From assembly GCA_965218775.1 (NCBI GenBank), contig CBDCLS010000003.1, positions 1 to 64,000 of the forward strand: a DNA stretch of 64,000 bases, read 5' to 3'. Origin of the DNA: CAUZIZ01 sp965218775. GTDB lineage: Bacteria > Acidobacteriota > UBA6911 > RPQK01 > JAJDTT01. This document shows, piece by piece, positions 8,729 through 16,175 of this stretch (its first letter is position 1; each line of letters starts with the position of its first letter). The position numbers and the translations under genes were made by a program. Below the pieces are notes generated by a model. That model was not told the origin of the DNA. It saw nothing but the letters and a program-made list of their open reading frames with translations, and did no database searches.

Positions 8729-8771
8729 GGATAGGATACCCTTCGCCCCTACCCACGGAAGTATCCTATCC
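8729..8771. repeat. Inverted pair of subterminal motifs GGATAGGATAC / GTATCCTATCC
   Basis: Two 11-bp motifs (8729-8739 and 8761-8771) face each other 21 bp apart, ~110-150 bp from the right end. A related single motif GTATCCTACC lies at 4578-4587, ~155 bp from the left end, and its mirror copy is at 3312-3321. Repeated sites inside the ends are how Tn7/Tn5053-class transposases recognise their elements, so these are candidate binding sites. The remaining sequence from 8604 to 8866 shows no gene. Confidence 0.5.
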
Positions 8772-8866
8772 TGGCTTTCCCACACTTCTTCCAGACCCCT
8801 TCGGAAGGCAGGCTCTAAATCGAAAAACTTGGCGGAATTTATCCTGCGAACTCAAAGGGCACGAAC

Positions 8867-8885
8867 GTGACGCGTTACATTGAAG
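8867..8885. repeat. Right terminal inverted repeat (8867-8879) and TTGAAG target duplication (8880-8885)
   Basis: GTGACGCGTTACA is the exact complement of the left terminus and is followed directly by TTGAAG, the same hexamer that precedes the left terminus. Confidence 0.88.
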
Positions 8886-9017
8886 AAAATCATTCGGTTT
8901 AACGGCACTTCACATCTCCTGCAACTTGTGATTGATTGTCCGGCCTCTCGACTGGAACTCCGTAGCCTTCGGCTAGAGCCTTTCTCGGCTAACAACTGTC
9001 AATAACGTAGGCAGTCC

Positions 9018-9944
9018 CTAGAGGTTTTTCAAATGGGGCCTGAGAGCCTTTTCGAGGCGAATCATTGCGTCGATCATCGACTCTTGCACTTTGGGCCACT
9101 CCTGTGGGTCTCGTAATCCGCCACCCTCTACTGTTTTCCTGATGCGGCATGCCCGCCTACCTTCCAACGACTCCCATTCCAGGGGCTCTCCAAAGTCCCG
9201 CTCGATTTGGTCCTTGTGGGTTAATAGCCTGTTTAGGATCTGCGTATTTCCCTCTCCACTTTCACGATCGACATCGATATACAGCTCGACCTGGCCGTCG
9301 TGCTGCCGGATCGCGTAGTTGAAGTTTAACCCGTTCCTGACTCCAGCAGATGTGCCAAGCCAGTGGTATTGTCGCGGAGATATACTCGCGTGCAATCGTG
9401 TTTTGGCCCCAGCCTTTTCCAGAAGACCGGACCAGAATCGTCTCCGTTCGATACCCCGCTCTCCCAATTCCTTCTTTTTCTCTCCGGCTTCGACAGCTTC
9501 CGGACTCGGACCAGTGATAAGCGTAAACAGGGGAGCCGGCGGAGAATCGCCGATCCTGATGGCCTCCACCTTGACCAGATAGAACGAGGCTGAACTGCTT
9601 TCGTTGAGCCAGACTATTGCCTTGACGTGTTCCGGGCGTGGTTCAGACACGATCCAGACAGCAGTTCTGGCCTCCAAGAAGGTAAGGTAAGTGATTAATT
9701 TGCCGAGATGATCGTGGTCGCTCTTCTCAAGTTGATTCTCAATGATGACCGGGTTTCCGCTTTCATCTTCGGCGAGCAAATCGACACTAAATGTCCCGGC
9801 GCCTTGTTCACGCTCGGCAGTAGCCAGTGTGAGGTCCAACGTATCGTTCAGCACGTCTATGTTGGTTTCAAGCCAGGTTGTGAAGTCGAGTGCTTCGTGC
9901 TTCCAAACCTCACGCAGTTTGACACGTTGAATCTTGCCAATCAT
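9018..9944 (-). CDS. DUF4268 protein with PD-(D/E)XK-like nuclease fold
   Basis: 308 residues from the ATG at 9944, which follows a GAGAGG site; a start at 9971 is possible but less likely. The N-terminal half has the pattern FSVDLLAEDESGNPVIIENQLE (D ... E-x-Q), typical of the PD-(D/E)XK-like fold in DUF4268 proteins. The C-terminal half (~170-305) is the DUF4268 domain with YIDVDR and a closing helical segment. Such proteins often sit in defence islands, but their activity is not established. It stands alone between two mobile elements; an IS end lies 46 bp upstream of its start and may have separated it from its promoter. Confidence 0.75.
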   Translation of the reverse strand: MIGKIQRVKLREVWKHEALDFTTWLETNIDVLNDTLDLTLATAEREQGAGTFSVDLLAEDESGNPVIIENQLEKSDHDHLGKLITYLTFLEARTAVWIVSEPRPEHVKAIVWLNESSSASFYLVKVEAIRIGDSPPAPLFTLITGPSPEAVEAGEKKKELGERGIERRRFWSGLLEKAGAKTRLHASISPRQYHWLGTSAGVRNGLNFNYAIRQHDGQVELYIDVDRESGEGNTQILNRLLTHKDQIERDFGEPLEWESLEGRRACRIRKTVEGGGLRDPQEWPKVQESMIDAMIRLEKALRPHLKNL

Positions 9945-9990
9945 GGAGAAACCTCTCGAGCTAGTTCCCATCCCAGAATTGACTTTTAAG

Positions 9991-11586
9991 CTTTGTTAAT
10001 TAGCTGATTCTAAGATACTTAATATACCATAGGCAGCGGGCAAAGACCACTTTGTGCTCGGTGGACCCTTTTTCGCCAGCAGGAGGATGACGGAGCTGGA
10101 TTTTGCAGACACTGCGGCCGCAGCTCCGAGCGTTTTGGGTTCCAAGAGGCTGCAACGGTCTCAGGGAAGCAAACGGGCCAGAACGAGCAGGTTGTAGCTG
10201 ACCACGGAAGCCTGCACGTACTGCTGGAAGTGCTCCCAGCCTTTCCAGGTGCAGCGGTCCAGCCCGAAGACGCGCTTGAGCCACGAGATACAACCCTCAA
10301 TGCCGGCGCGAAAACGCCTCAACTGTTTGTAAAGCCAGCTGGAGCGCACCATCTCGCTGATCGGCAGACTTCCCTTGCGATCAAAGGCGGCATCCTGGAT
10401 GCCCTCCCCTTTGGCCCAGGTCAAATTGGCTTGGCTGTAAAAGCCCCGGTCCGCCGCCATCTGACGCGGATAGCGACCGTAGACCTCTCGATGGGCTCCG
10501 AGCAAGGGTTGGAGCTGACCCACATCGGCCGGGTTTCCAGCCAGGACTTCACAGTTCAAGATCAGCGACGAGCGACCGCCGGTCAGAAAGATCTTGTGCC
10601 CATAGGTCGGTTCGCGCTGGCCTTTTTTGATGATGTCCGTATGCTCTTCAAAAATCGAAAAGACCTTCTCGGCGGCGGGCACGGTCTCGCCGCGCAGGAC
10701 GCGTCGCTCCGTTTGATCGATGACCCGGGCCATCAGCTTCAGGTAATGCTCCAAGGAGACCAGCAGCGCCACGGTCAGCAGGTCGGCGGCCGGCAAATCG
10801 GCTTGCAAGGCCGTGAGGCCGTAGCCGTAGGTTTTGCGGGCGACCTTCAACAGATCGCGATAGGCGCGCTGGCGTTTGGCTCCTCGGCCGTTGGCGATCT
10901 GAAAAGCCCGCCGCTTGGCTCGTCGGCTGTGGTTGGTAAAGACCACCGCCGTCGACGCCTGGCCTTCGGCTTCGAGCGCGCCTTGTCGCTCCTTGAGCTG
11001 TCCCAGAAGCCGGCTCACCGTGCGCACCGCATCGTCGAGCAGGGCACTGTCGGTCGGATGATGAATGTCGCTCTCGACGGCGGTCGAATCGAGGCGGATG
11101 CGCTGGCCCTTTTCCAGTCCCTTCTGAGCGGCCCAGCCCACCAAGACGGTATTGATCTCTTTCCAGCTGGCTTCAGAGATCTTCGAGATATTGCGCTGCA
11201 GGGTGGACCTATTCGGCATCCAGCCCAGGGGGTGACGCACAAAACTGCGGAAGCTCTGGGAGTCGAGTAGGTGAAAGGCCAGCTGCTCGTAGCTGAAGCC
11301 GTGCAGCTGTTTGACGAGGGTCGCTCGTAGGACAAACTCGGCACTGAGTCCGCTGGCGCCTTTCTGCGGATTGGAAGTGTCACATAGATCCTGTAAAACT
11401 AAGGCCGAGATCCGGGGATTGTGGTCCAGGATCTCGGAGATCTTTTCCAGTTCCCGGGCCATTTGGTGGTCGGGGAAAATGTGGCAAAGGGGGAGTCGTT
11501 CTTCCGTTTTCTGGCGCAACGTTGGGCCTCCTTTTTCGAGTTAACTTCTTTGTTTTCAATTTGTTCGCACCAAAAGATTAACAAAG
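9991..11586 (-). mobile_element. Insertion sequence, ~1.6 kb, one DDE transposase
   Basis: A single 452-codon transposase gene lies between short inverted sequences CTTTGTTAAT (9991-10000) and ATTAACAAAG (11577-11586). Those 10 bp are the only clear terminal match, so the ends may be off by a few bases and I cannot define a target duplication. The length (1596 bp) suits a one-gene IS. Confidence 0.6.
10161..11519 (-). CDS. DDE transposase (ISNCY / IS5-superfamily type)
   Basis: 452 residues. The first catalytic Asp is in IRLDSTAVESDIHHPTDS, the second in MAADRGFYSQANL, and the Glu lies in the C-terminal RAGIEGCISWLKRVFGL, the usual DDE_Tnp_1 arrangement with a long insertion between first and second Asp. 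The N-terminal ~130 residues match the InsH-type N-terminal domain (GLSAEFVLRATLVKQLHG). The closing segment SYNLLVLARLL is typical of this group. The frame is uninterrupted, so the element may still be active. I am confident about a DDE transposase but not about the exact IS family. Confidence 0.85.
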   Translation of the reverse strand: MRQKTEERLPLCHIFPDHQMARELEKISEILDHNPRISALVLQDLCDTSNPQKGASGLSAEFVLRATLVKQLHGFSYEQLAFHLLDSQSFRSFVRHPLGWMPNRSTLQRNISKISEASWKEINTVLVGWAAQKGLEKGQRIRLDSTAVESDIHHPTDSALLDDAVRTVSRLLGQLKERQGALEAEGQASTAVVFTNHSRRAKRRAFQIANGRGAKRQRAYRDLLKVARKTYGYGLTALQADLPAADLLTVALLVSLEHYLKLMARVIDQTERRVLRGETVPAAEKVFSIFEEHTDIIKKGQREPTYGHKIFLTGGRSSLILNCEVLAGNPADVGQLQPLLGAHREVYGRYPRQMAADRGFYSQANLTWAKGEGIQDAAFDRKGSLPISEMVRSSWLYKQLRRFRAGIEGCISWLKRVFGLDRCTWKGWEHFQQYVQASVVSYNLLVLARLLP

Positions 11587-11737
11587 AGGTCTGACAAAAA
11601 AGGGAGGCCACATCCCCACCTTACTCCTTCATTTTCAGCTATTTAAAGTCCTTGGGATGGGAACGAGCTAGGGACGTGGAGCAGAAATCAGTCTTTGTTC
11701 ACGCCAGTATAGGGATAAGAGTCAGTTACCGCTACGA

Positions 11738-11878
11738 TCAACTGGGTCCGGGATCGCAGAGGGCGAGAGCGACCTTGCGATCGAGGGGGCCGGTGTCCTG
11801 CGCCAGATACACCTCGCCCATGCCGCCTTCACCGAGTTTCTCCAAGATGCGATAGTGCGAGATGCTTTGGCCGATCAT
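11738..11878 (-). pseudogene. PknB-type Ser/Thr kinase, N-terminal fragment only
   Basis: 46 residues: the start MIGQSISHYRILEKLGEGG with the glycine-rich loop (GEGGMGEV), then YLAQDTGPLDRKVAL, after which the family consensus is lost and a stop follows. A full kinase would need ~250 more residues plus a sensor. The same 5' segment is duplicated at 4257-4326. This is a relic of the kinase families that are numerous in Acidobacteria-like genomes. Confidence 0.75.
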
Positions 11879-12477
11879 ACGAATAGGACTTTCCCCTCAT
11901 CCTACCCCGCAGCAAGCGTGGTCTCAATAGTCGTGATGGGATAGTAACCTGTGCGGGGCCTGAGGGGGTTTGCCTACTAGTTGTTAGAAAGATTTTTCCC
12001 TGAACCGAGTACCAGAAGTCCCTCTAGCCCCTCTAGTCCTGCAGCTGAGGGGTTGACTAAGATAGTATGTACAGTATCGCAGTAGCAACGTGATGGTTGC
12101 TTCCGGCAACACCACACCATAGGGGACAGCACGAAGATCGCGTCGAGGGCGATGGAGAACGTAGGTGAAGAGGATCAGATGCGCACGGAGCTGCGAAGCG
12201 CGATGGCTGAGTTTTTTGCATCACTCAATCTCGGATAACGACGTTCCTTGAGCGGGCAGCGTTGCCTCCTACGGATCGTCTCCCAGCACTGTAGTTGGAG
12301 CGCTAAGGTAGCAAAGTAAATCGATGTAAAGCCCCTAAAAACACTCGCTTTCCGCCCGCCTTTTTGCTACAATCCTTGTAGCTGCTCACGCCACAGGGAC
12401 CCTTCCCGAGCAGCCCTTAGATCACTCTAGATTCGTGTTCAAATAAGGTCGTTGCGACCGCCAGAGGAGGACTGCAC
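11879..12477. other. Intergenic stretch without a clear gene
   Basis: About 600 bp between the kinase relic and the next gene. A short plus-strand frame at 12152-12238 (28 codons, ending EFFASLNLG) looks like the C-terminus of a lost protein: it has no good start and its frame stays open upstream. No RNA gene, repeat or convincing promoter was recognised. Confidence 0.4.
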
Positions 12478-13314
12478 GTGGGGAAGGTTATCAGTGGAGG
12501 GTTCGCACATCAGCAAGGCAGAGTAGTCTGGCCCGGCAGGAGCGGGCCAAAGAGGTTCTTCACCCTGAAGACCAACGACGGGTCCAAGTCGGTCCACTTC
12601 ACTGACGTAGACAGGAGCTTCGAGGTGCGGGCGAGACTCAGCGACGGGGGAGTCCCTGAACGGGTCGCCACGAGCGAGAAACCGTTGACCTTCCGGGCTG
12701 CGGCGGAGTTCCTGACCCAGTGGCATGGCTGGGTCCTCCCGGGCACCTGGATTACCACCACAGGGCTCCTGGGTTGGGAAGCCGACATGCTAGTTCTCTG
12801 CTGGACACGCTGGGGAGAGCATCACGAGTGGAATCTAGGCCTGGATCTTCTTAGCCTGACTGATACTGATCTGAAGGTCCTCTCTGACGAGTATGGGCCG
12901 TTTCTGGACCAGGGCGAGGAGGAGCTAATAAACATCTGTGGGGAGATCGTCCAGCGTCGAACCCAGATTGGCCTGGAAAACTACAGCCTGGGCCAACTGT
13001 TGGACCACTTCAAAATTGCGCGGGGGGCAGGAATGCTGCAGCGGCTGATGGAGGCACTGATCGCCGAGGGGGAGCGTCGGCAAGGCCAGATCGAGCTATT
13101 TGAACGCGACATCGAAGCCGCCATCGACGAGGTGCTCAAGGATGTTCCGCCGCCGAAAAATCGAAATGCCGCAGTGGCAATCGGCATGAAGGTGCGGCCA
13201 CTGAGGGAGTATATCCACCGCTACCTGGAAAAATTCGGCGGGGTGCCGGAAGGCAAACACCAGGTGGACGGCGAGGAGGTCGATTTTGGGCGGCGCGAGG
13301 TTACTGTGATGTGA
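12478..13314 (+). CDS. Hypothetical protein, 278 residues
   Basis: The frame begins with GTG at 12478 behind a strong GAGGAGG site and runs 278 codons. I do not recognise the family. The N-terminal half contains many Trp and Gly residues (HGWVLPGTWITTTGLLGWEA) and could be a beta-rich domain. The C-terminal half is predicted helical and charged (ALIAEGERRQGQIELFERD). It has no signal peptide or membrane segment, so it is probably cytoplasmic. No partner gene is evident nearby. The good ribosome-binding site and clean frame make it a likely real gene of the accessory region. Confidence 0.55.
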   Translation: MGKVISGGFAHQQGRVVWPGRSGPKRFFTLKTNDGSKSVHFTDVDRSFEVRARLSDGGVPERVATSEKPLTFRAAAEFLTQWHGWVLPGTWITTTGLLGWEADMLVLCWTRWGEHHEWNLGLDLLSLTDTDLKVLSDEYGPFLDQGEEELINICGEIVQRRTQIGLENYSLGQLLDHFKIARGAGMLQRLMEALIAEGERRQGQIELFERDIEAAIDEVLKDVPPPKNRNAAVAIGMKVRPLREYIHRYLEKFGGVPEGKHQVDGEEVDFGRREVTVM

Positions 13315-13591
13315 GCTAGTTGCTGGCGACGTCTGACATTCCTTGTCTACAGAGAAATCGCACGCCTGGCTCGCACAGGAATTCTACGCTCATCGCTAGG
13401 TCGCTTGGGAAAGAGACGGTCATAAACAGCTACAGGTCGCTCCTCTTCAGCAGCTCCGACAGCTCGATTTTCAAGAGCACCGTGCATAACTCCAAGGGTG
13501 GGATTCCTCTGCCCGCGCCCTCGGCATTTCGGGCATCCGCCTTGCGACGATTTCCATTTTCTTGAATTGGGGGCAATTCTTGAAGTCATGC

Positions 13592-13804
13592 TTACCTAGC
13601 TTTACCCCTATCATTTTCACTAGCACGTAGCACTCTATCCAACAGGTTCAATTGGTTGTTGGAGAGAAGGCCTGTTTTGCGAAACTGCTCTTCAAGGACG
13701 AGAAGCTCGTCTCCGATATTTTGGAGAGCCCACTCGACCCACTTTGTTTCATTTGGAGTGAGTGTTCTAGGCCCTGAGTCCGCACCTTGTAATTGTTTAC
13801 TCAT
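13592..13804 (-). CDS. Small hypothetical protein, 70 residues
   Basis: The frame starts MSKQLQGADSG and is acidic and helical in composition (NETKWVEWALQNIGDELLVLEEQF). Its ATG overlaps the end of the RadC-like fragment upstream, so the two would be read from one transcript. I recognise no family. A real small gene is plausible because of this coupling. Confidence 0.45.
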   Translation of the reverse strand: MSKQLQGADSGPRTLTPNETKWVEWALQNIGDELLVLEEQFRKTGLLSNNQLNLLDRVLRASENDRGKAR

Positions 13805-14057
13805 GAGATACCCCTTTCATGCTCCCGATAGAGCAAGTGGTCATTCCTACCATGCGATTCTTGCCATCGAGGTGCAGTACCAGGAAGGTCTCCACCGGCA
13901 GAGACGCTAGGTGCTGGAATGCTTTGTAGACCTGGCTCGATGACGTGTACTGCATGCCCACAAAGGGCTGAATTTCAGCGGGTATGACTGGCGAGTCTTT
14001 CACTAATAGCTGGAATTCTTTAATGGTGTAGGTCTGGGTTAAACTTGAACTAGTCAT
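13797..14057 (-). pseudogene. RadC-like JAB/MPN domain, N-terminal part only
   Basis: 86 residues. The segment LPVETFLVLHLDGKNRMVG followed by TTCSIGSM resembles the start of the RadC JAB domain (usual pattern: ...F.VL.LD..NR....... G....), but the sequence stops just where the metal-binding H-x-H and Asp motifs should follow. It is therefore a truncated RadC, common on genomic islands, or a small protein derived from one. The stop overlaps the start of the next small gene. Family assignment rests on one short segment. Confidence 0.5.
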
Positions 14058-14362
14058 TGCATCCTCCGTCGTAGGATGTGGTGGTCAGGGTCTGGGGGGT
14101 GTTGACCGCACCCTTCAGGCCCGCTATCTCATCGGGTTAAGATTAGCCCTTTTGCTTTCTTGGCCTGCCTCCCTTTTTTCCATTCAGCTTACTGGATCTA
14201 GCTTTTTTCTTAGAGGTCCGCTTGCCGAGTTCCGCAGTGAATAGAGAAAAAGGAAGGGCGTTGCTGCAATGCGGGCACTTGAACATAACCGTAGAATAAC
14301 CTATCTGTTAGGTAATGTCAAGACAAAATTGGCTTGATCTACAAATCTTCCTGGCTAGCACC
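14058..14362. other. Intergenic stretch with no recognised feature
   Basis: About 300 bp leading into the tandem repeat array; I see no gene or RNA here. Confidence 0.4.
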
Positions 14363-15094
14363 ACCCACTCACCCCAACCTAGAAACGCACGATTCGCGAG
14401 CTCAGCTAAGCGCTGAAAGCCTTGTCCGGCGAGGATCTCCGCGATTGGCGCACTCCGTTAGGGTCTACTATTTTACCCCATTGGGCCGCGTTTTGTTACC
14501 TCACAAGCCTAGTTGATTCAACCATTTAGACCCTTTTCGCTGGGCCGCAAATAATGGCGCGCAACAGTGGTGTTGCGACCCCCTGGAGGGCGAGTTCCGC
14601 GCAGCCGGTGGAGTGCTTGCGCTGCGTAAATGTCCCCCCTGGCGAATCGATTGTCGAAGGGGTGGCGGGTGCGGTCTTGGGAAGGTGCTATGGCCCACCC
14701 ACTCACCCCAACCTCAAAACGCACGCATTTGCGAGCTCAGCTAAGCGCTGAAAGCCTTGTCCGGCGGCGATCTCCGCGATTGGCGCGCCCCGTTAGGGTC
14801 TACTATTTTACCCCATTGGGCCGCGTTTTTCTACCTCGCAAGCCTAGTTGATTCAACCATTTAGACCCTTTTCGGTGGGCCGCAAATAATGGCGCGCAAC
14901 CGAGGTGTTGCGACCCCCTGGAGGCGAGTTGCGCGCAGCCGGTGGAGTGGTTGCGCCGCGCGAATGTCGCCGCTGGCGAATCGATTGTCGAGGGGGTGGG
15001 CTCGGCGGGATGAGGAAGGTGCTGGCGGGCACTACCAACTCACCCCAACCTCAAAACGCACGCATTTGCGAGCTCAGCTAAGCGCTGAAAGCCT
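14363..15094. repeat. Tandem repeat, ~335-bp unit, 2.2 copies
   Basis: The motif ACTCACCCCAACCT begins units at 14367, 14701 and 15038, giving periods of 334 and 337 bp. The third unit stops after CTGAAAGCCT at 15094. Units 1 and 2 are largely identical with scattered substitutions, and each contains a GTTGCG-rich segment around a GCGCGCAAC core. No long reading frame is conserved between the units, so this is a non-coding array. It could be a structural or recombination-derived repeat. Confidence 0.8.
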
Positions 15095-15343
15095 GGCCAA
15101 AAGCAGTCATTCCGCGCAGACCAAGCGGTCATGCGACCACGAAAAGCTTGTGGCTGAAAAGAATGGGTCGCCTTTTCGAGAAACAAGGGCAAGGAGGGCA
15201 GTTTCAAGCACACGACCAGCTTCGCAGCGAACGACATTCCGAGTGTCAGCGGAAAAGGCGGATTGAATTCCGTCAAAGCACCCTGATGGAAGCTCCTCAA
15301 CAAGACCCGGCTACCTGGGGCGCTGCTTACACGGCTATTGTGG

Positions 15344-15745
15344 CTAGCGCAGGTCCTTCCAGGGCGTCTCGCCGCTGACGTCGACCAGCTCGAATCCCAG
15401 CTCCTCGCTGGTGATAACCGGGGTCAGGAGGACGAACATCTTGGCGGGCTTGCCGCTGGTGTTGAAGCTGGCGTGCACCGTGCCCTTCGGCAGCCACATC
15501 GTATCGCCCGGGTTGAGCGTGCGCTTTTCCTGGTCGATCCAGGCCTCCAGCGATCCATCGATCAGGTACAGCGCCTCGTCCTGGTTCGGGTGGTGATGGA
15601 AGTTGAAGCCGTCTCCGGGTGCGAAGGTCAGGTCGCCGAAGAGGAGCTTCTCGTTCTCAGTCGGCTTGCTGAGCATGCCGAGGATGCCCATCCCCGGGAA
15701 TTCCTGGCGCGCCACATCCTTCGCCTCTATGAACTTTCCGCTCAT
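15344..15745 (-). CDS. Single-domain cupin protein
   Basis: 133 residues. Cupin motif 1 is represented by GFNFHHHPNQDEALYLIDG (metal-binding His residues and Glu) and motif 2 by PGDTMWLPKGTVHASFN (His). It is a small cytoplasmic beta-barrel that probably binds a divalent metal. Cupins of this size act as isomerases, dioxygenases or ligand sensors, and the sequence gives no substrate. A GGAGGAG site lies just before the ATG. It stands alone next to the tandem repeat. Confidence 0.75.
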   Translation of the reverse strand: MSGKFIEAKDVARQEFPGMGILGMLSKPTENEKLLFGDLTFAPGDGFNFHHHPNQDEALYLIDGSLEAWIDQEKRTLNPGDTMWLPKGTVHASFNTSGKPAKMFVLLTPVITSEELGFELVDVSGETPWKDLR

Positions 15746-16175
15746 GCTCTCCTCCTGCTTGTGTTGGCACGGTCAGCTGAAGAGCATCAACGTGTCACAC
15801 TCTGAACGGCTATTACCAGCCGCGCAGAATGCCCTTGTTGCCCGGCGATCAGATGGTCGGTGCCGTCATACCACCCCGCTCGCACAACAGCGCCAGCAGG
15901 AGAAAGCCGGCCACGGCTCGGGTTCTGAGCACTTACCCGCTGAGGAGGAGTCGGCGTTGCCTTCCCCTTTGCCGTTGCCCTATCCCCTCCCGGACATCCA
16001 GGCTCCCGATCAATCCGCTCACCAGTGAAACGACTTCACGAGGCTCTCTCCGGCCCGACCCAAATCCCCATCTGCGACCGACTGAAGTGAGGGCAAAGCC
16101 ACAGGCAAAGGCAAGTCGAGGGGCGAGGGCACGGACAAGAGGAAGACGCTAGGGGCTCGCGTAGAAATAACTTGT
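15746..16175. other. Intergenic stretch with no recognised gene
   Basis: About 430 bp; the part near 16080-16150 is purine-rich low-complexity sequence (repeated GGCAAAGGCA-like words). I see no coding frame with family resemblance. Confidence 0.4.

Larger units (their letters stand above)
4425..8879 (+). mobile_element. Complete TniA/TniB-type transposon carrying a RepA-like ATPase (4455 bp)
   Basis: The element is bounded by 13-bp terminal inverted repeats (TGTAACGCGTCAC, with TG...CA tips) and by TTGAAG target duplications. Four genes run left to right: zinc-ribbon protein, DDE transposase, TniB/ExeA-like ATPase and RepA-like ATPase. The last three are tightly spaced or overlapping, and a strong terminator follows at 8565-8600. 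Known relatives (Tn5053/Tn402, Tn552, Tn7-like and Mu) pair a DDE transposase with an AAA regulator. Here no TniQ and no resolvase are seen; instead there are a zinc-ribbon protein and a RepA-like ATPase. Subterminal GTATCCTA(T/C)C motifs (4578-4587, 8729-8739, 8761-8771) could be transposase sites. Confidence 0.92.

Noticed and set aside
14363..15094. Tandem repeat considered as an integron attC array or CRISPR
   Set aside because: The unit is ~335 bp, far too long for CRISPR. No consistent attC core pair (RYYYAAC/GTTRRRY) flanks cassettes, no integrase IntI is nearby and no cassette genes are present.
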